64,000 nucleotides of DNA from Phoronis australis (Eukaryota; Phoronida; Phoronidae): assembly GCA_002633005.1 (NCBI GenBank), contig NMRA01000151.1, forward strand, positions 1 to 64,000, given 5' to 3'. Under the pieces are notes generated by a model, which made no database searches, had not been told where the DNA came from, and worked only from the letters and a program-made list of their open reading frames with translations. This document shows positions 11,816 through 23,733 of this stretch, one piece after another. A program made the translations under genes and the position numbers. Position 1 is the first letter of the stretch, and every line of letters starts with the position of its first letter.

Positions 11816-14800
11816 TAGTCTAGACGCATTTCCTGAAAAGAGCCCTGTATAAGGTTCTAGAAGCATTTTTAGTAAAAGTTGAGAACAAGACTTTTTCACA
11901 TAATAAAGGTATCGAGAATTCAACTAACCCTGTTCCCAAGCCGAATTTTGCATTTTTGACAATCTAATTAGCATAAACAAAATGGCGGCCAAATTTTCAA
12001 GTTCAGATATTTTTTTGCAATAGAAATCACAATATACCATTTATAATGGTGAAATGTCTCACCACTACACTTCTTATAAATACTTCTTGAGCAATACATC
12101 ACTTATGAAAACTAAAAAATGCAACTCTAAAAATTTGAAAAATGATGTGTTTATACTTGTATTTTCATGGTCAACAAACATGCTAAGGTCATTCTGCAGC
12201 AAATTATTTCATATTTATTGGGTTATAGATGAATATGTATGGAATGTGGACAAATAATCGTTAATCTGCAATGCTCGTTGTGCACGGTGTCACTATTTTG
12301 ACGGAACATAAGGACAAATGTTCACACTATCCCGTTATCTTCCATTCTTAAAAAATCAATACAGTTATTGTTATTGAAGACGTTAGTTTCTCAGTTGCAT
12401 GAATTGTTCTCAGGCCTGCTGAACACAGTTTTAGCATTCACTTTTTGGTACTCTTTAACATGCCTGAAGCCAGGCAAATCAAACTGTTTACATACAAGGA
12501 ATCTTGATCATGAATGTGCTGCTGGCATGTGCATACTGATATGCATCTAAGTCCAGATTTCTTGTATTGGCATTGTCTACCGTTCCGTTGTTTCTGGCAT
12601 ACACACAATACCATCTCTAGGCAGCTGTCTGGGATAGAACTCTGTCATCAGTATAGGCTGCAAGCATAATTTTGCGTGTATCCCTCCCATATCAGCGGGT
12701 GCTGGGAGCTCAGGTATGGAACAATAATCATTTTGTCTTATCTTGACCTGATAGTGCACTCTCATCAGATGGAAACGGCGGGCATTATGCGTTGGAGAAA
12801 GGACTTCTGGGTTCACAGGCTTGGAGAATAGTAAATGGCGTGCTACATATACAGGTCTTTTGTGGTCTTGCTGTATATTCTGCAGACAAATACTTCTGAA
12901 GACGACATAATTTTCTTAGTGAGTTCACCAATGCACATGTTCTTAAGCAATCTGTGATGCTCTAGGAACACCTTCCATGATGATTTTTCATGTGATTGAA
13001 TACATGTAAGTACGAGTTGGTGCCAAACCCGGCCACGGCATGAAAAGCAAACGAGGATGTTGCTGAGGATCGTAGTAGTTTGTTGAAAAGTGCTTCAATA
13101 GGTATATATCGTTTCTTTGATGTGCCTGACATCGTTCAGATATGCTCACATTGCATTTGTTGGAAGTGCGATACCAGAAGCAGTAGAACATCGGCTATCC
13201 CTGGAAAACGCGACTGACTGTGGACAGCATGCAGTACCAATCTTGCATCTGGTTCTTCATGTGTGGATTTCAGAGTCCTCAAATCAGTCATATCCTTAGA
13301 TGATTTAATTGACTTCCAGCTCATCTTTGAACCCTCCTGCAACCATAACCTGTTTATATTCAGGCTTCTACAAACACAGTTCCTCTAACAAGAAATGTGT
13401 TAGGTCTGCTTTATTCTCAGCCAGTGCCCGAAACTTTGACTAGTTGAGAAAGAGGTACATCACGACCTTCCAAAAATCACCTGACTTGCCATGTTCCTAT
13501 ACTGCGCTGTTTTCTTGTGTCCTTCATTGTTTTTTGTCTGTCAAATACAATATCAATTTTATGATATCGAAATCCTGTGTTGAGCACTGTTTTCATGAAT
13601 GAATCAGCCAGGTTTTCGAAGGTCACATCACCATCAGGCTTCCCAAGAGCTACCAGCAATGCTTCGCCATCAATAATGAGGCAAGCAGACGTGTCGTGGA
13701 GTTGAATTGTTTCAGGACAGTAGATTTGTTAACTATTAATTCTTCGGCAAGTGAGGATTTATCTCCAGTGCGCAATGTGCCACTCTTTTCTGCAAGAAAA
13801 CATGGACGGGTAGAAGCTCGCGTTTGAGCACAGACTGCAAATCAACTGGCCGACCCGCCACATAAGCCGTAGCTACACAGCGAAGTACATGCCTTAAGAA
13901 CTATTTTTTGTCTTTGTCTTTGTTTTATTTAACCACATCATATAAGTAGGCAAATTTTGGGACATTATTTTTGAGCAAAGGCGCATGAATTGACATGTCG
14001 GAATTATCGCATTGCTCAGTGATAATGTAATTTTTTTAATTTGTTCGTGTCCAAGTTCCTTGGCATGCAAAAGTGACTCTTGGATTGGTGCTGCTGCTTG
14101 GCCTTTTGTTACAAGGCTTTGCAGCAGCTCAGGCCTTGCGTACGAGAAGACCTTCAATCCATGGAAAGTGTAAAGAAGGGAACTCTCGACATTATTTTGG
14201 CTCAGTTGCCTGGCTTTCGTGGCTTCGTCGCATATATGTACTCCCATAGCGGTAAGTTTGTTCATCTATATGAAATCTCAGATTAAATGAGAATGTCCAT
14301 CTCCACAGAGCTGACGTGGTTTCGGTATTACCGATGATGCCACCTCTTTTTACCTGCCCCATTTACCCATTGGTCAGCATCTACCTGACAGAGCATATGA
14401 GGAGATCGCTTGACTACAAATTTTCCTGCTTGAAACTCTGACCAAACAGATTGTGGAAGCTGATGCATCTCGGCTAAAAAAACTGCACCCCACTCGGGCA
14501 TAATTCAGTGGGGCAGCATGCGAGTAAATGAATAGAGATGCAGTTTCCAAATGCCATCCCGTTGAGAGCACGTGTACTTTAATAATATTGGAACCATGTC
14601 CATGTAACTCCGACACAAGCTGAAATTCACATCATCAGACCTACTGTTGACAAAATGCCCAGGAGTTTCCTGAACTTATCCTGATTGAGAAATGGAAAAG
14701 TGAAAAACGAAAAAGACCAGTTCCTTAGGCCTTGACTAAGTACTGCACTCTTTATACACACCTCAGCTATTCCGGAATTACTCATGTCATCTCCTTTGGC

Positions 14801-15578
14801 CTTAATGAACTTCATTGATGCGTGAAGAATCAGTAAATGAGGTACTGTGTTAACATATTTTGGTATTCTGGGACCGACCACGTAAGCTCCATTAATCTGC
14901 AGCAGAGTGCTTGGTCGACTGTGAGGACGGTATGTTCCTGTCCAAAATGGGACGATATGGCCATGCATCTCTCTACAACAGTATTTAAAAGTCATGTTGT
15001 TATGTTTACAATGCTTTTATGTCTTATCTAAATAGTGAGATGTTTGCAAAAAAGCATTGATAATAAGGATTTCTAATTTAATTTTCAGGCTTTATTAATG
15101 AGCATTTGTAACTTAGTGAAGATGAAATAAAAAGCTTCACATGTGTCATAATGATTTTTCTAGACCTTCAAAACATTGGTATAGACATCTTATTTGTCAT
15201 GTTTGCCTGCAAATTGATAAAGTTACACCGAAATTTGAATTTGTTTTTCGGTAATAGCGGCAGCTAATTAGCATAATTGGGGAATTTAATGACGTTCATT
15301 AATATGTTGTCAAAATTAAGTGATCTAAGAACACTTATACTATGTTTTGTAGCAAAAATTCCTAATCATTCGTCACATATTGTACTCCTGGTCTTACGAA
15401 TGTTTCTTGGTTTGGCGGCCATTTTGTTTATGCAAATTAGATGGTCAAAAGCTCAAAATCCAGCTTAGAACAGGCATAATCGAAATCAGCACACCATAAT
15501 TATGCTAAAAAGATAGGTTCTCCACTTTTACTAAAAATGCCTCTAACATGCACATTTTCCAGAAATGCGTCTAGACTA
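11816..15578. mobile_element. 3.76-kb DNA element with long terminal inverted repeats
   Basis: The left end TAGTCTAGACGCATTTC (11816-11832) is exactly inverted at 15562-15578. Inner matches GCATTTTTAGTAAAAGT (11863 and 15517-15540) and GCATAAACAAAATGGCGGCC (11971 and 15433, inverted) extend the arms to about 180 bp. ATT flanks both ends, a possible 3-bp target duplication. Between the arms lies one broken minus-strand gene. Confidence 0.75.
12577..14995 (-). pseudogene. broken gene of an uncharacterised multicopy protein family, inside the TIR element
   Basis: Consecutive minus-strand fragments in changing frames (14995-14627, 14616-14374, 14265-13894, 13659-13477, 13342-13136, 13191-12988, 12816-12577) read as one protein. 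Landmarks in order are TLLQINGAYVVGPRIPKYV, HVLSTGWHLETASLF, VALGKPDGDVTFENLADSF with a following FDR, HEEPDARLVLHAVHS and NPEVLSPTHNARRFH with PELPAPADMG. I recognise these blocks from large uncharacterised proteins repeated in many invertebrate genomes, which lack a name I can give. Frameshifts and stops make it inactive. Its position between inverted repeats suggests it is the element's own protein. Confidence 0.65.
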
Positions 15579-16619
15579 ATTACAAAACAAAACAAACAGC
15601 GGCAACAAGTCATTGGCCTGGTCCACAACATTAGAAATGAACCTGAAGTTCACACCAAAAAGAAATGAGCAGAGCATGATAGAAAAGATAAGCCAGACAA
15701 CTGCTTTACTGTTTACAAGTGCAAATCGAAACCACAATGGATGAATGAACAATGGACCCCTAGGCCAACCATTCAGCTTAAAATCGAACTCTCTCAAAAA
15801 TATAAGTCACTAGGAGGTAGGTAAGGTAATTACATCGCCCTCAATGCTGAAGAAGTCATTACGTGAAATTAACGAACAATAAGTCCAAGGGACACGGATC
15901 TTACACGTTCCACCTGATATCTCCGATGCTATTTTTGCAGGTGTCACGCGCCAGGTCACGCGCTTCACTCAGGCTCGCGCTTGTCCCTCGCTGGTTTCCT
16001 GCGTGCCGCTAGGTGGGGCTGTAGCCGCGCCAGCACGCAGCCAGGCAAAGATAGGTAACTATAAAATCTTTGACGCAGGTATCACTTAATTTTCCTCGGG
16101 AATTTTTTTTAATAGGCGTTTCTGATTGGCTGGTCGAATTCTCAACAGGCAGCGCTTTAAGCAAACAAACTGGCACGAGTGATGGACTCATATAGGCCTA
16201 AATGTGGTCTGTTGTACAGACAAATCGGTGCTTAAAATTTATGTTCAGGAAATGTGAAGCCTAGAAATTGTGATTGTGACTTTTCAGAATGCATCTTTCT
16301 ACCGTCGATGACTTTTGTTTCCGATGTATTCATAATTTGTTGAATACACGACACTTTTCATTTTTCACGGTCTTTATTCCGTTGCGTTCATACTTTCTGA
16401 ACAAAACTCTACTCTCTACTGAACATAGATACAGTAATTGACCTAGCGACATAATTAAAAAGACACACGATATTTCGAAACATACTTGTTTCATTCTCAA
16501 GTGAAGATAAAATGACGCAGTAATGCCACCACAGAGTATAAGCTGACGACACACACAGTGAGACACGGCGGGTGTGAAATACTGCAAAGAATGACTAAAG
16601 AATTAGGGTAACAGGAAAG

Positions 16620-17330
16620 TCACGCAAACAAGTGTAACGTGCGGCGCGACCCTGTTTGCTGCTCATTCAAAATAGGCTTCTCAAAAGCGATTAAAAGGGA
16701 CTCTAATACTTTCAAACGCAGCACATCTTGCTCCACGTAGCGAATTGACGTGTTTTCCACAATTTCTTGACGGGTGATTTTACGTGCGTGGTATTGCAGA
16801 AAATGATCTTGAATGGCGCCATTTTGAAGATGCATGGATAACCGACGGGAAAGACTGCAAACCGTTTGACCAATGTAACATTGTTTGACGTTTGAACGAA
16901 GACATTCATTCATAGGGCATACAAATTCATAAACAACACTACACTGTGCAACGGGGCGGACTTTCGCTTTAGAAATGTTATTTTTCATGACCAAGTTGGA
17001 GGACTTCCTATTCCGATAATAAATAATAACATCAAGGTAATCATCAGGCTTACAAACTTTAACGTTGTCCCTTATGATTTTCTTAATGGCGTGTTCGTCC
17101 TGGAGGTAATTATTAGACATGACATTTTTGTAAAATATCTTTTTGGTGACACCAGTCCGACGTGCAGGGACTTCATAGCTAATTCTGGACATAAATCGCT
17201 TAATATGGAAGTCCACGAAAGCATTGGTATACCCATTATTCACCAGTGTTTGTCTTATGCGATCTACCTCTTGATTGAACAATAGCCAGTTAGACGACAC
17301 CGAATACGCCCTCTTTAGGAAGTTGACCAC
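16620..17330 (-). CDS. Penelope-like element GIY-YIG endonuclease, 5'-truncated
   Basis: The 236-residue frame holds the C-terminal part of a Penelope-like retroelement protein. VVYEFVCPMNEC (132-143) and CYIGQT (151-156) are the GIY-YIG strands. RR at 162-163 and the Glu in VLES (210) fit the catalytic Arg and Glu. The tail FEKPILNEQ is typical. The reverse transcriptase expected upstream is missing, because the frame reaches the single N at 17334 where an inverted copy begins. The methionine is only the first in the open frame. Confidence 0.8.
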   Translation of the reverse strand: MVNFLKRAYSVSSNWLLFNQEVDRIRQTLVNNGYTNAFVDFHIKRFMSRISYEVPARRTGVTKKIFYKNVMSNNYLQDEHAIKKIIRDNVKVCKPDDYLDVIIYYRNRKSSNLVMKNNISKAKVRPVAQCSVVYEFVCPMNECLRSNVKQCYIGQTVCSLSRRLSMHLQNGAIQDHFLQYHARKITRQEIVENTSIRYVEQDVLRLKVLESLLIAFEKPILNEQQTGSRRTLHLFA

Positions 17331-17334
17331 AACN

Positions 17335-17905
17335 GTTCAAACGTCAAACAATGTTACATTGGTCAAACGGTTTGCAGTCTTTCCCGTCGGTTATCCATGC
17401 ATCTTCAAAATGGCGCCATTCAAGATCATTTTCTGCAATACCACGCACGTAAAATCACCCGTCAAGAAATTGTGGAAAACACGTCAATTCGCTACGTGGA
17501 GCAAGATGTGCTGCGTTTGAAAGTATTAGAGTCCCTTTTAATCGCTTTTGAGAAGCCTATTTTGAATGAGCAGCAAACAGGGTCGCGCCGCACGTTACAC
17601 TTGTTTGCGTGACTTTCCTGGTACCCTAATTCTTTAGTCATTCTTTGCAGTATTTCACACCCGCCGTGTCTCACTGTGTGTGTCGTCAGCTTATACTCTG
17701 TGGTGGCATTACTGCGTCATTTTATCTTCACTTGAGAATGAAACAAGTATGTTTCGAAATATCGTGTGTCTTTTTAATTATGTCGCTAGGTCAATTACTG
17801 TATCTATGTTCAGTAGAGAGTAGAGTTTTGTTCAGAAAGTATGAACGCAACGGAATAAAGACCGTGAAAAATGAAAAGTGTCGTGTATTCAACAAATTCT
17901 GTATA
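17335..17905 (+). mobile_element. inverted second copy of the Penelope-like 3' end
   Basis: This is nearly the exact reverse complement of 16340-16908. The plus frame at 17335-17612 repeats the GIY-YIG half from CYIGQT equivalents to LNEQQTGSRRTL. The two copies face each other head to head, joined at the ambiguous base 17334. Confidence 0.8.
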
Positions 17906-18310
17906 ACAGAAAACTTGCTCCCGAAGTACAGTCAGATGTATTCATACAGTATGAATAACACATCGGGTAAATTGGTCAGATATGTGTTTATTGTATATGT
18001 ATGTGCTTCGAGCACGCGGCTATTAAACATCACTGCAGAAACGAAATAGTTGCTGCGACGCCACTTGCATGACAAGGCTAAAAATGGTTTACAGTCCGTC
18101 ATTTTTTCACGGTGTTGTAAAGCTATAACCATCACTCGTGCCGAGGTTACATCGACCAATTCTAAAGCGCGTGCCACTGCGTGATACCTGCGTGCTGGCT
18201 GGGCTAACTAAGCTCGAAGCACTCGTCATTTAAGCGGATCTTGCCTAGCCCCTGATGTAAAATACATGGGACGAAGTTAGTAGGCCTACAGAAAATGACG
18301 ACTGTATACC

Positions 18311-19063
18311 TACGCTTAAAAACAAGTTCTCAATTGCTATTCGTTTGAACAATATATTTCTCTTTATTGTGTAATATGTTATATTAGTGGAACTTGCGTT
18401 TAATCGAAACAAATTGATTATGGTACATTTTGGCCTTTTGGTTGGAAATTATAAGTTGCCTTATGGAGACAAATCACAACATACCTTTTGTAAATTCTTA
18501 CGCTCTGCTCGTACACAAGGCGGTAAATTTTTATATTAATAAAAAACTTAATTTTCTGGCCTAGAAAGAAAATTCAATGTTGTAAATTGCTTAGTTTTTC
18601 GCGAGAAATTTAGTTAAGCAGGTACATTTTTTAAATAAATTTTAGTTTTTTGCCAACAGTCGACAGGCACGTAGTTTTATGGTATAATGAGGTGTCATAA
18701 AGGATGTCGCAGAATGTGTTATTGTGTTTTTGGATCATTACTTGTTTAGTTTAGTCACCGTATTACATCACTTACTGTTGTTGTTTACTACCACTTTCTC
18801 CGCATGCAGAAGATGAGTAATACTTCCTTTCCCAGAACTGTTTATCATCAGCATAGTGCATCCTTTATTTGTTCATCAATTTCATTGGTTAATTCGTGTT
18901 TCTCAGGTCTCTATAGATATCACTTTCACCATATTTTAAATAGTATCAGTAGCTTCAGTAGTATGAATTGATTAGTAGTTTGTTCTCCGCATTGAGAGTT
19001 GTTCTCATCATTCGTTGACAGTCTTCAATATACTAGTCAAGATTCATCTCTTGTGTTTCTTGC
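18311..19063. other. no gene; possible LTR or UTR of the BEL/Pao fragment
   Basis: This lies downstream of the integrase on the minus strand, where an LTR would be expected. I could not define TG...CA ends or a repeat pair. Confidence 0.3.
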
Positions 19064-19813
19064 CTATACGAACCACCTCGTACACAGCCAAACCCCATTT
19101 TCCCGTGTACTCCCCACATTTTGGTGCCGTGGCCCGGATACAAATGTGAGGGGTCGATCGTTTAGGATACATTCACATTCAGTGAGAATCGTACGAAGTT
19201 CATCAAATGGCACATGTGAACGACCGAGGACCTTTTTTAAGCAGGTCTTGGTAATTCCAACGAGACGTTCCCAAAAACCACCGAACCATGGAGCGCGGCG
19301 TGGAATGAATTTCCATGTAACGTGTTGATCTGCGAGGAAATCTTGAATCTGAGCAGATTTAATCAATTCATTGACGTGTGCTGGAGCACCAACAAAATTT
19401 GTGGCATTGTCAGAAATCATAACTCGTGGTAAGGAGCGTCGGCTGGCAAAGCGACGAAAGGCTTGAATAAATGATGTGACAGTTAAGTCAGAGACCAACT
19501 CCAGATGTATCGCTCGAGTAATTGCACAAGTAAACAAACATACGTAGGCTGTGTTGTTGCTGTGAGAAGGGTTCTTGACGAACAGATGGCCAGTGTAATC
19601 GACACCTGTTATCTCAAAAGGTTGTGCATCTCGCACGCGGTCAGCAGGCAGTGGGGGCGTGGCTCGCTGAGGATATGGTTGACCAGTCCAACGGTACTTG
19701 ACCAAGCAGCCCAAGCAGCTGGACTGAATTCTATGGGCTATTGCATTAGCTAACTCCAACCGTCGGACGATGGTCGTCCGACGGTCAATTTTTAGCTGGG
19801 CAGGGTCCATCAT
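19064..19813 (-). CDS. BEL/Pao retrotransposon integrase fragment
   Basis: The 249-residue frame carries an integrase core. Catalytic Asp is at 72 (GVDYTGHL) and 135 (ISDNATNFVG), and Glu at 182 (APWFGGFWERLVG). PYPQRATPPLPADRV before the first Asp is the typical BEL/Pao lead-in. The C-terminal part after LNDRPLTFV loses resemblance and is probably frameshifted. No protease, reverse transcriptase or second LTR was found upstream (19814-20128), so this is a broken remnant. Confidence 0.8.
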   Translation of the reverse strand: MMDPAQLKIDRRTTIVRRLELANAIAHRIQSSCLGCLVKYRWTGQPYPQRATPPLPADRVRDAQPFEITGVDYTGHLFVKNPSHSNNTAYVCLFTCAITRAIHLELVSDLTVTSFIQAFRRFASRRSLPRVMISDNATNFVGAPAHVNELIKSAQIQDFLADQHVTWKFIPRRAPWFGGFWERLVGITKTCLKKVLGRSHVPFDELRTILTECECILNDRPLTFVSGPRHQNVGSTRENGVWLCTRWFV

Positions 19814-20128
19814 GATATAGTGTATTGGGCCTATTGGGGACGAACAGACGCCTGTGTATTGAAGCAGACACTTGAACTTGGAATAACTGAAAGCGAGAGA
19901 CTAAACTACAGTGACTTAAAAAATCGATAACTGATAGGTGGCACCACAGTACAATGTGCACACGAGCATGCACTCATATGATAATGCACAAATCTGAAGT
20001 AGGGTTTTCTTGCAAGCAGCTGTTCTTATTTTTTCATTTAATTTGAACGTAAGTAAATTAACAGGTGTTAGTGACCAATCCAAAGATAGAGTGCTTTATG
20101 TACTAGTTACAGAATCCTCCACACATTT
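19814..20128. other. no recognisable gene
   Basis: This short stretch between the integrase fragment and the large repeat shows no conserved frame. Confidence 0.5.
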
Positions 20129-21905
20129 TTATGCACCCACATATTTATGTGTGGACGCGCGGCCGTAATCTCTGTCCGTCCGTCCGTCCGTCCGTCCGTC
20201 CGTCCGTCCGGGCAGCGTCCGTCCAGCGTCCGCTGCTCTCGCTATCTTCAAAACTGGTTAACGCATATTCATGAAATTTCGCATATGACCTCCTTTCATG
20301 GATGGGACGGCATGATATGAGCGAAGTTTCGGACGGACCTGACTACTGGTGTGCCCCCTAGTGGCAATTTTAGTTTTTTATGTTTACCTCTGCGTCTTCA
20401 AAGGTCCTCAATATATTATCACAAAATTTGGTATATAGGCATCTGTTAGTGAGACGACGGTATCCTCCCGTTTTCGGATGGATTCGACGTAGTTTCCGCC
20501 ACCTAGTGGCCATTTTTACTGTTTTCGAGTCTGTTTTTAGCGTCCACCCCTCCTGTCAACCAAACCGCTCTAAGCATGATTGTGAAAATTGGAATATATG
20601 TTCTTACTATGAAGAGGACGGTTTACGATGATTTTCCGACGACTTCGACTACTGTGGCGCCTCCTGGTGGCAGTTTTGTTTTTTTTTTGCGCCTATGGCT
20701 ATATCTCCTAAACCATTTGCAGGATCTTTACTAAAGTTAGTAAGTGCATTTATATGATGATGGCAACGAAGGAGGACGACGACTTTCGGACAGATCTGAC
20801 TATTGGTGTGCCACCTAGTGGCAATCAATACGTTTACCTCTGTATCCTCAAAGGTCCTCAACGTATTTTCATGAAATTTGGTGTACAGTCTTCTGTTAGT
20901 GAGGTGCCGCTATCTCTTTCTGTTTTCAGGTGGATTCGACCTTATAGACATCACAGTATTAAGATGTCTATGGATTCGACCTAGTTTGCGCCACCGAGTG
21001 GCCATATTTACTGTTTTTGAGTCTGTTTTTGGCGTCCATCCCTGTATCAACCAAACCGATTTCAGGATGATTGTGAAAATTAGCATGTATGTTTTTACTA
21101 TGAAGTGGACAAGTGACGATGGATTTTCTGACTTTGACTACTGTGACGCCTCCTAGTGGCAGTTTTGTTTTTTTTTTCGCCCATGGCTGCACCTCCTAAA
21201 CCGTTTGCAGGTTACTTAATTTAACAAGTGTGTTTATATGATATTGATAAGGTAGGACGACGATTTTCAAATGGATCTGACTACTGGTGTGCCCCCTGGT
21301 GGCAATTTTAGTTTTACGTTTTCCTCTGTATCCTCAAAGTTCGTCAATGAATTTTCATAAAATTTTGAATACGGGCATCTATTGGCGAGCCGATGCTATC
21401 CTCCTGATTTGGGATGGAATCAAGGTATTTCAAGTTTGCACCACCTAGTGGAAATTTTCGCTGTTTTCGAGTCTGTTTTTGGCGTCTATCCCTTTATCGA
21501 CCAAATCATTCTGATGATTTTGAAAATTGACGTATATGTTCTCAATGTGAAGAGGACGGTTATCGATGACAACTATCACTACTGTGGCGCCTCCTAGTGG
21601 TAGTTTTGTTTTGCTCCCATAGCTGTATCTCCCAAACCTACTTTGCAGGATCTTAATTAAATTTAATTAGTAAGTGTATTTATATGAAACGACCAACAGA
21701 CAATGACAACTTTCAGGCGAATCCAATGAACAGTGTGCCCCCTAGTGGCAATTTCATTTTATTGTGTTTTCTTTGTTTCTCTGAAGTTCCATGACAGATT
21801 TCTATGAAATTTGGTGTACAGCTTTCTATTAAAGAAGCAATGACCTGTTCCCGTTTTCAGATGGATTGTATGTTTTTGCATCATCTAGTAACCATTTTTA
21901 TGACA
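20129..21905 (-). repeat. CCACTAG-bearing repeat element (largest copy)
   Basis: In reverse orientation the element ends with an imperfect hairpin around 20131-20153 (CACCCACATATTTATGTGTGG), next to a GTCC tandem run. Inside, the word CYACTAGG/CCTAGTGG recurs near 20345, 20503, 20652, 20812, 20993, 21150, 21287, 21442, 21588 and 21738, spaced about 140-180 bp. Three variants alternate (GTGCCCCCTAGTGGCA, GCCACCTAGTGGCC, GCGCCTCCTAGTGGCA), so one unit is about 470 bp. No real gene is present. Confidence 0.8.
20174..20210. repeat. (GTCC)n microsatellite
   Basis: About nine tandem GTCC tetranucleotides lie just inside the hairpin end of the repeat element at 20129. Confidence 0.95.
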
Positions 21906-22665
21906 CAAATAGGGTTGAGAAATGTAATTGACTTTTATATAAAGAAAGGGAGATCTGCAGACAAAATACTGTGATTCTATTTTTGATCAATATATAGTTA
22001 CACTAATATCACATATTCTGTACACAACAAGTGAGAGTAAAAACTTAAGTTTGCCAAACAATTCTGAAAATTGCTAACTTTTAGCAGTAGATACACTATG
22101 TACATCATTCACAAAAATGTGGTCATAAATACAATTTACACAGAGCTGGCATTCACAACTTTGCAAGACAGGAATGTAACCCATCTTCCCTCTTGGTCTG
22201 AAGATAAATCTACTGTTAAATGCACATAAACCATTTACTACTGTGAACATTAACAACCTCCACACAGCTTTAACCATAACTAAATTTGTTTTGAAACCAC
22301 ATGACTTCAAAAATTCCATCACAACTTGAGAACTGATTTTAAAACCAAAAATTGACTCTTTATCTCCCATGTTTAAGCCATTTCATCTTGCCATAGTCAA
22401 GTCATTTCCGTAGGAATAATCTACAAGTTTCTAACATCATTCTTGTAATACTCACTAAATACACTGAAACATTGATCAATAGATATAAATAATCTTAACA
22501 CTTGCAGTACTGAATAGGAAACCTATTACAAACAGAAGGAAAATAAAGTCAGTACAGTATTGGAAGCATTTAAGCAAACTTTGGAACCCCAAAATGGCCG
22601 TCCAGAAGTCCAAATAATGCAAAAGTGTTGAAAATGGCAAACACAAAATTGTCTACTGGGGTTCA

Positions 22666-22812
22666 GGACCCAGTTGCATAAAAGTTATATGCTGGATAGC
22701 AACAATGACCTTGAATAATCACGTGCTGCATTGCCTTTATTGAACTATGTAGTTGACGTCACAATCGAACTTATCCAGTGGATAAGCTTTAACGTTTTGT
22801 GAAACGAAGCCC
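22666..22812. mobile_element. short inverted-repeat element, possible MITE
   Basis: The left side has CAGTTGCATAAAAG and TGCTGGATAGC. The right side has TATCCAGTGGATAAGC and GTGAAACGAAGCCCTGG. The partial inverted match and the resemblance to the GTTGCATGAAAC ends of the element at 23308 suggest a related short element. Confidence 0.3.
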
Positions 22813-23307
22813 TGGTGCACAGTAAAACACTGTGCTTTGACAATGTCATGTGACCACATTCAACTGATAGAGCTTAGTCATTTAAATAATGGTGTGATCT
22901 GAGCTGATGCGACATCAGTTAATGTGCTGCACATCTGGATAGTCCTTCGAAGTGGGTGATATACACACATAGACAAATACTGTAGCCCATAGCCATTCTA
23001 AAACATGATGCCAGACCAGCAAGTTTCAATGTTTCCTGGTTTTCCTATAGAATGTACTTATCCTACTCAAAAAGAAATTTTTATTCAAGTCATAAAAATG
23101 TTTTCAGCCTGATGCAGCACCATCTTTAAAAGCACACTTTGCCTCGTTTTGAGGTGGAATATTTTTGTAATATGGCATTCAACGTTAGCTTTTCTAAGTA
23201 TGTCTGATAAAACAGAGGACCAAATGGAGTTCACAGATTCCTTTAATACCAAAACTTACGGCTGCTAACTTCATTTACAAACGCATACCTACAGTAGAGT
23301 CCTGTGC

Positions 23308-23733
23308 CCCGTTGCATGAAACAGTCCTAAATAGGGACTCAACTAAGTTCCCTAAATCTGCTGCGTATTTTTGGACTTATGAAAACACTGATTGCCCTAT
23401 CTTGTATTGTTTTAGTTTCATTACTAAGTTACCTTTTGACTTTGATACAAATCGAGAATGAACTCTATGTTAAATTGTCGATATTGTCGAAAATAAGTAG
23501 GGATCTTTTCATGCAACACCCACAATTTAAGAACTAAGTCCCTATTAATTTTCAATGAACTCTAGGCTGTTTTTACTCACACTACCAGAAAATGTCATTC
23601 ATCAAAGAGGAGCTCATAATAAAGATGAAACGATAGAAAAATATTGCAACTGTGAGTCCATACAGACACAAATATGCAAAAAGACTTAGGGACCTTAGTT
23701 GAGTCCCCATTTGTGACTGTTTCATGCAACCGG
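23308..23733. mobile_element. MITE with long terminal inverted repeats (GTTGCATGAAACAGTC)
   Basis: The left end reads GTTGCATGAAACAGTC then a GGGACTCAACTAAG stretch. The right end is its reverse complement (GACTGTTTCATGCAAC preceded by CTTAGTTGAGTCCCC). About 425 bp with no coding frame between the arms marks a non-autonomous DNA element. The transposase family is not determined. Confidence 0.6.

Larger units (their letters stand above)
15830..18310. repeat. dispersed repeat family interrupted by Penelope-like sequences
   Basis: GTCCAAGGGACAC and GTCACGCGCCAGGTCACGCG (15885-15990) and ACATGGGACGAAGTTAGTA (18266-18284) match, in the same order, parts of the 1.18-kb element at 28159-29338. The Penelope pair at 16340-17905 lies between these two parts, which suggests nested insertion. 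Confidence 0.5.

Noticed and set aside
22074-22370. 98-codon minus frame downstream of TAF4
   Set aside because: No family resemblance, no splice or start context, and it sits in probable 3' UTR.
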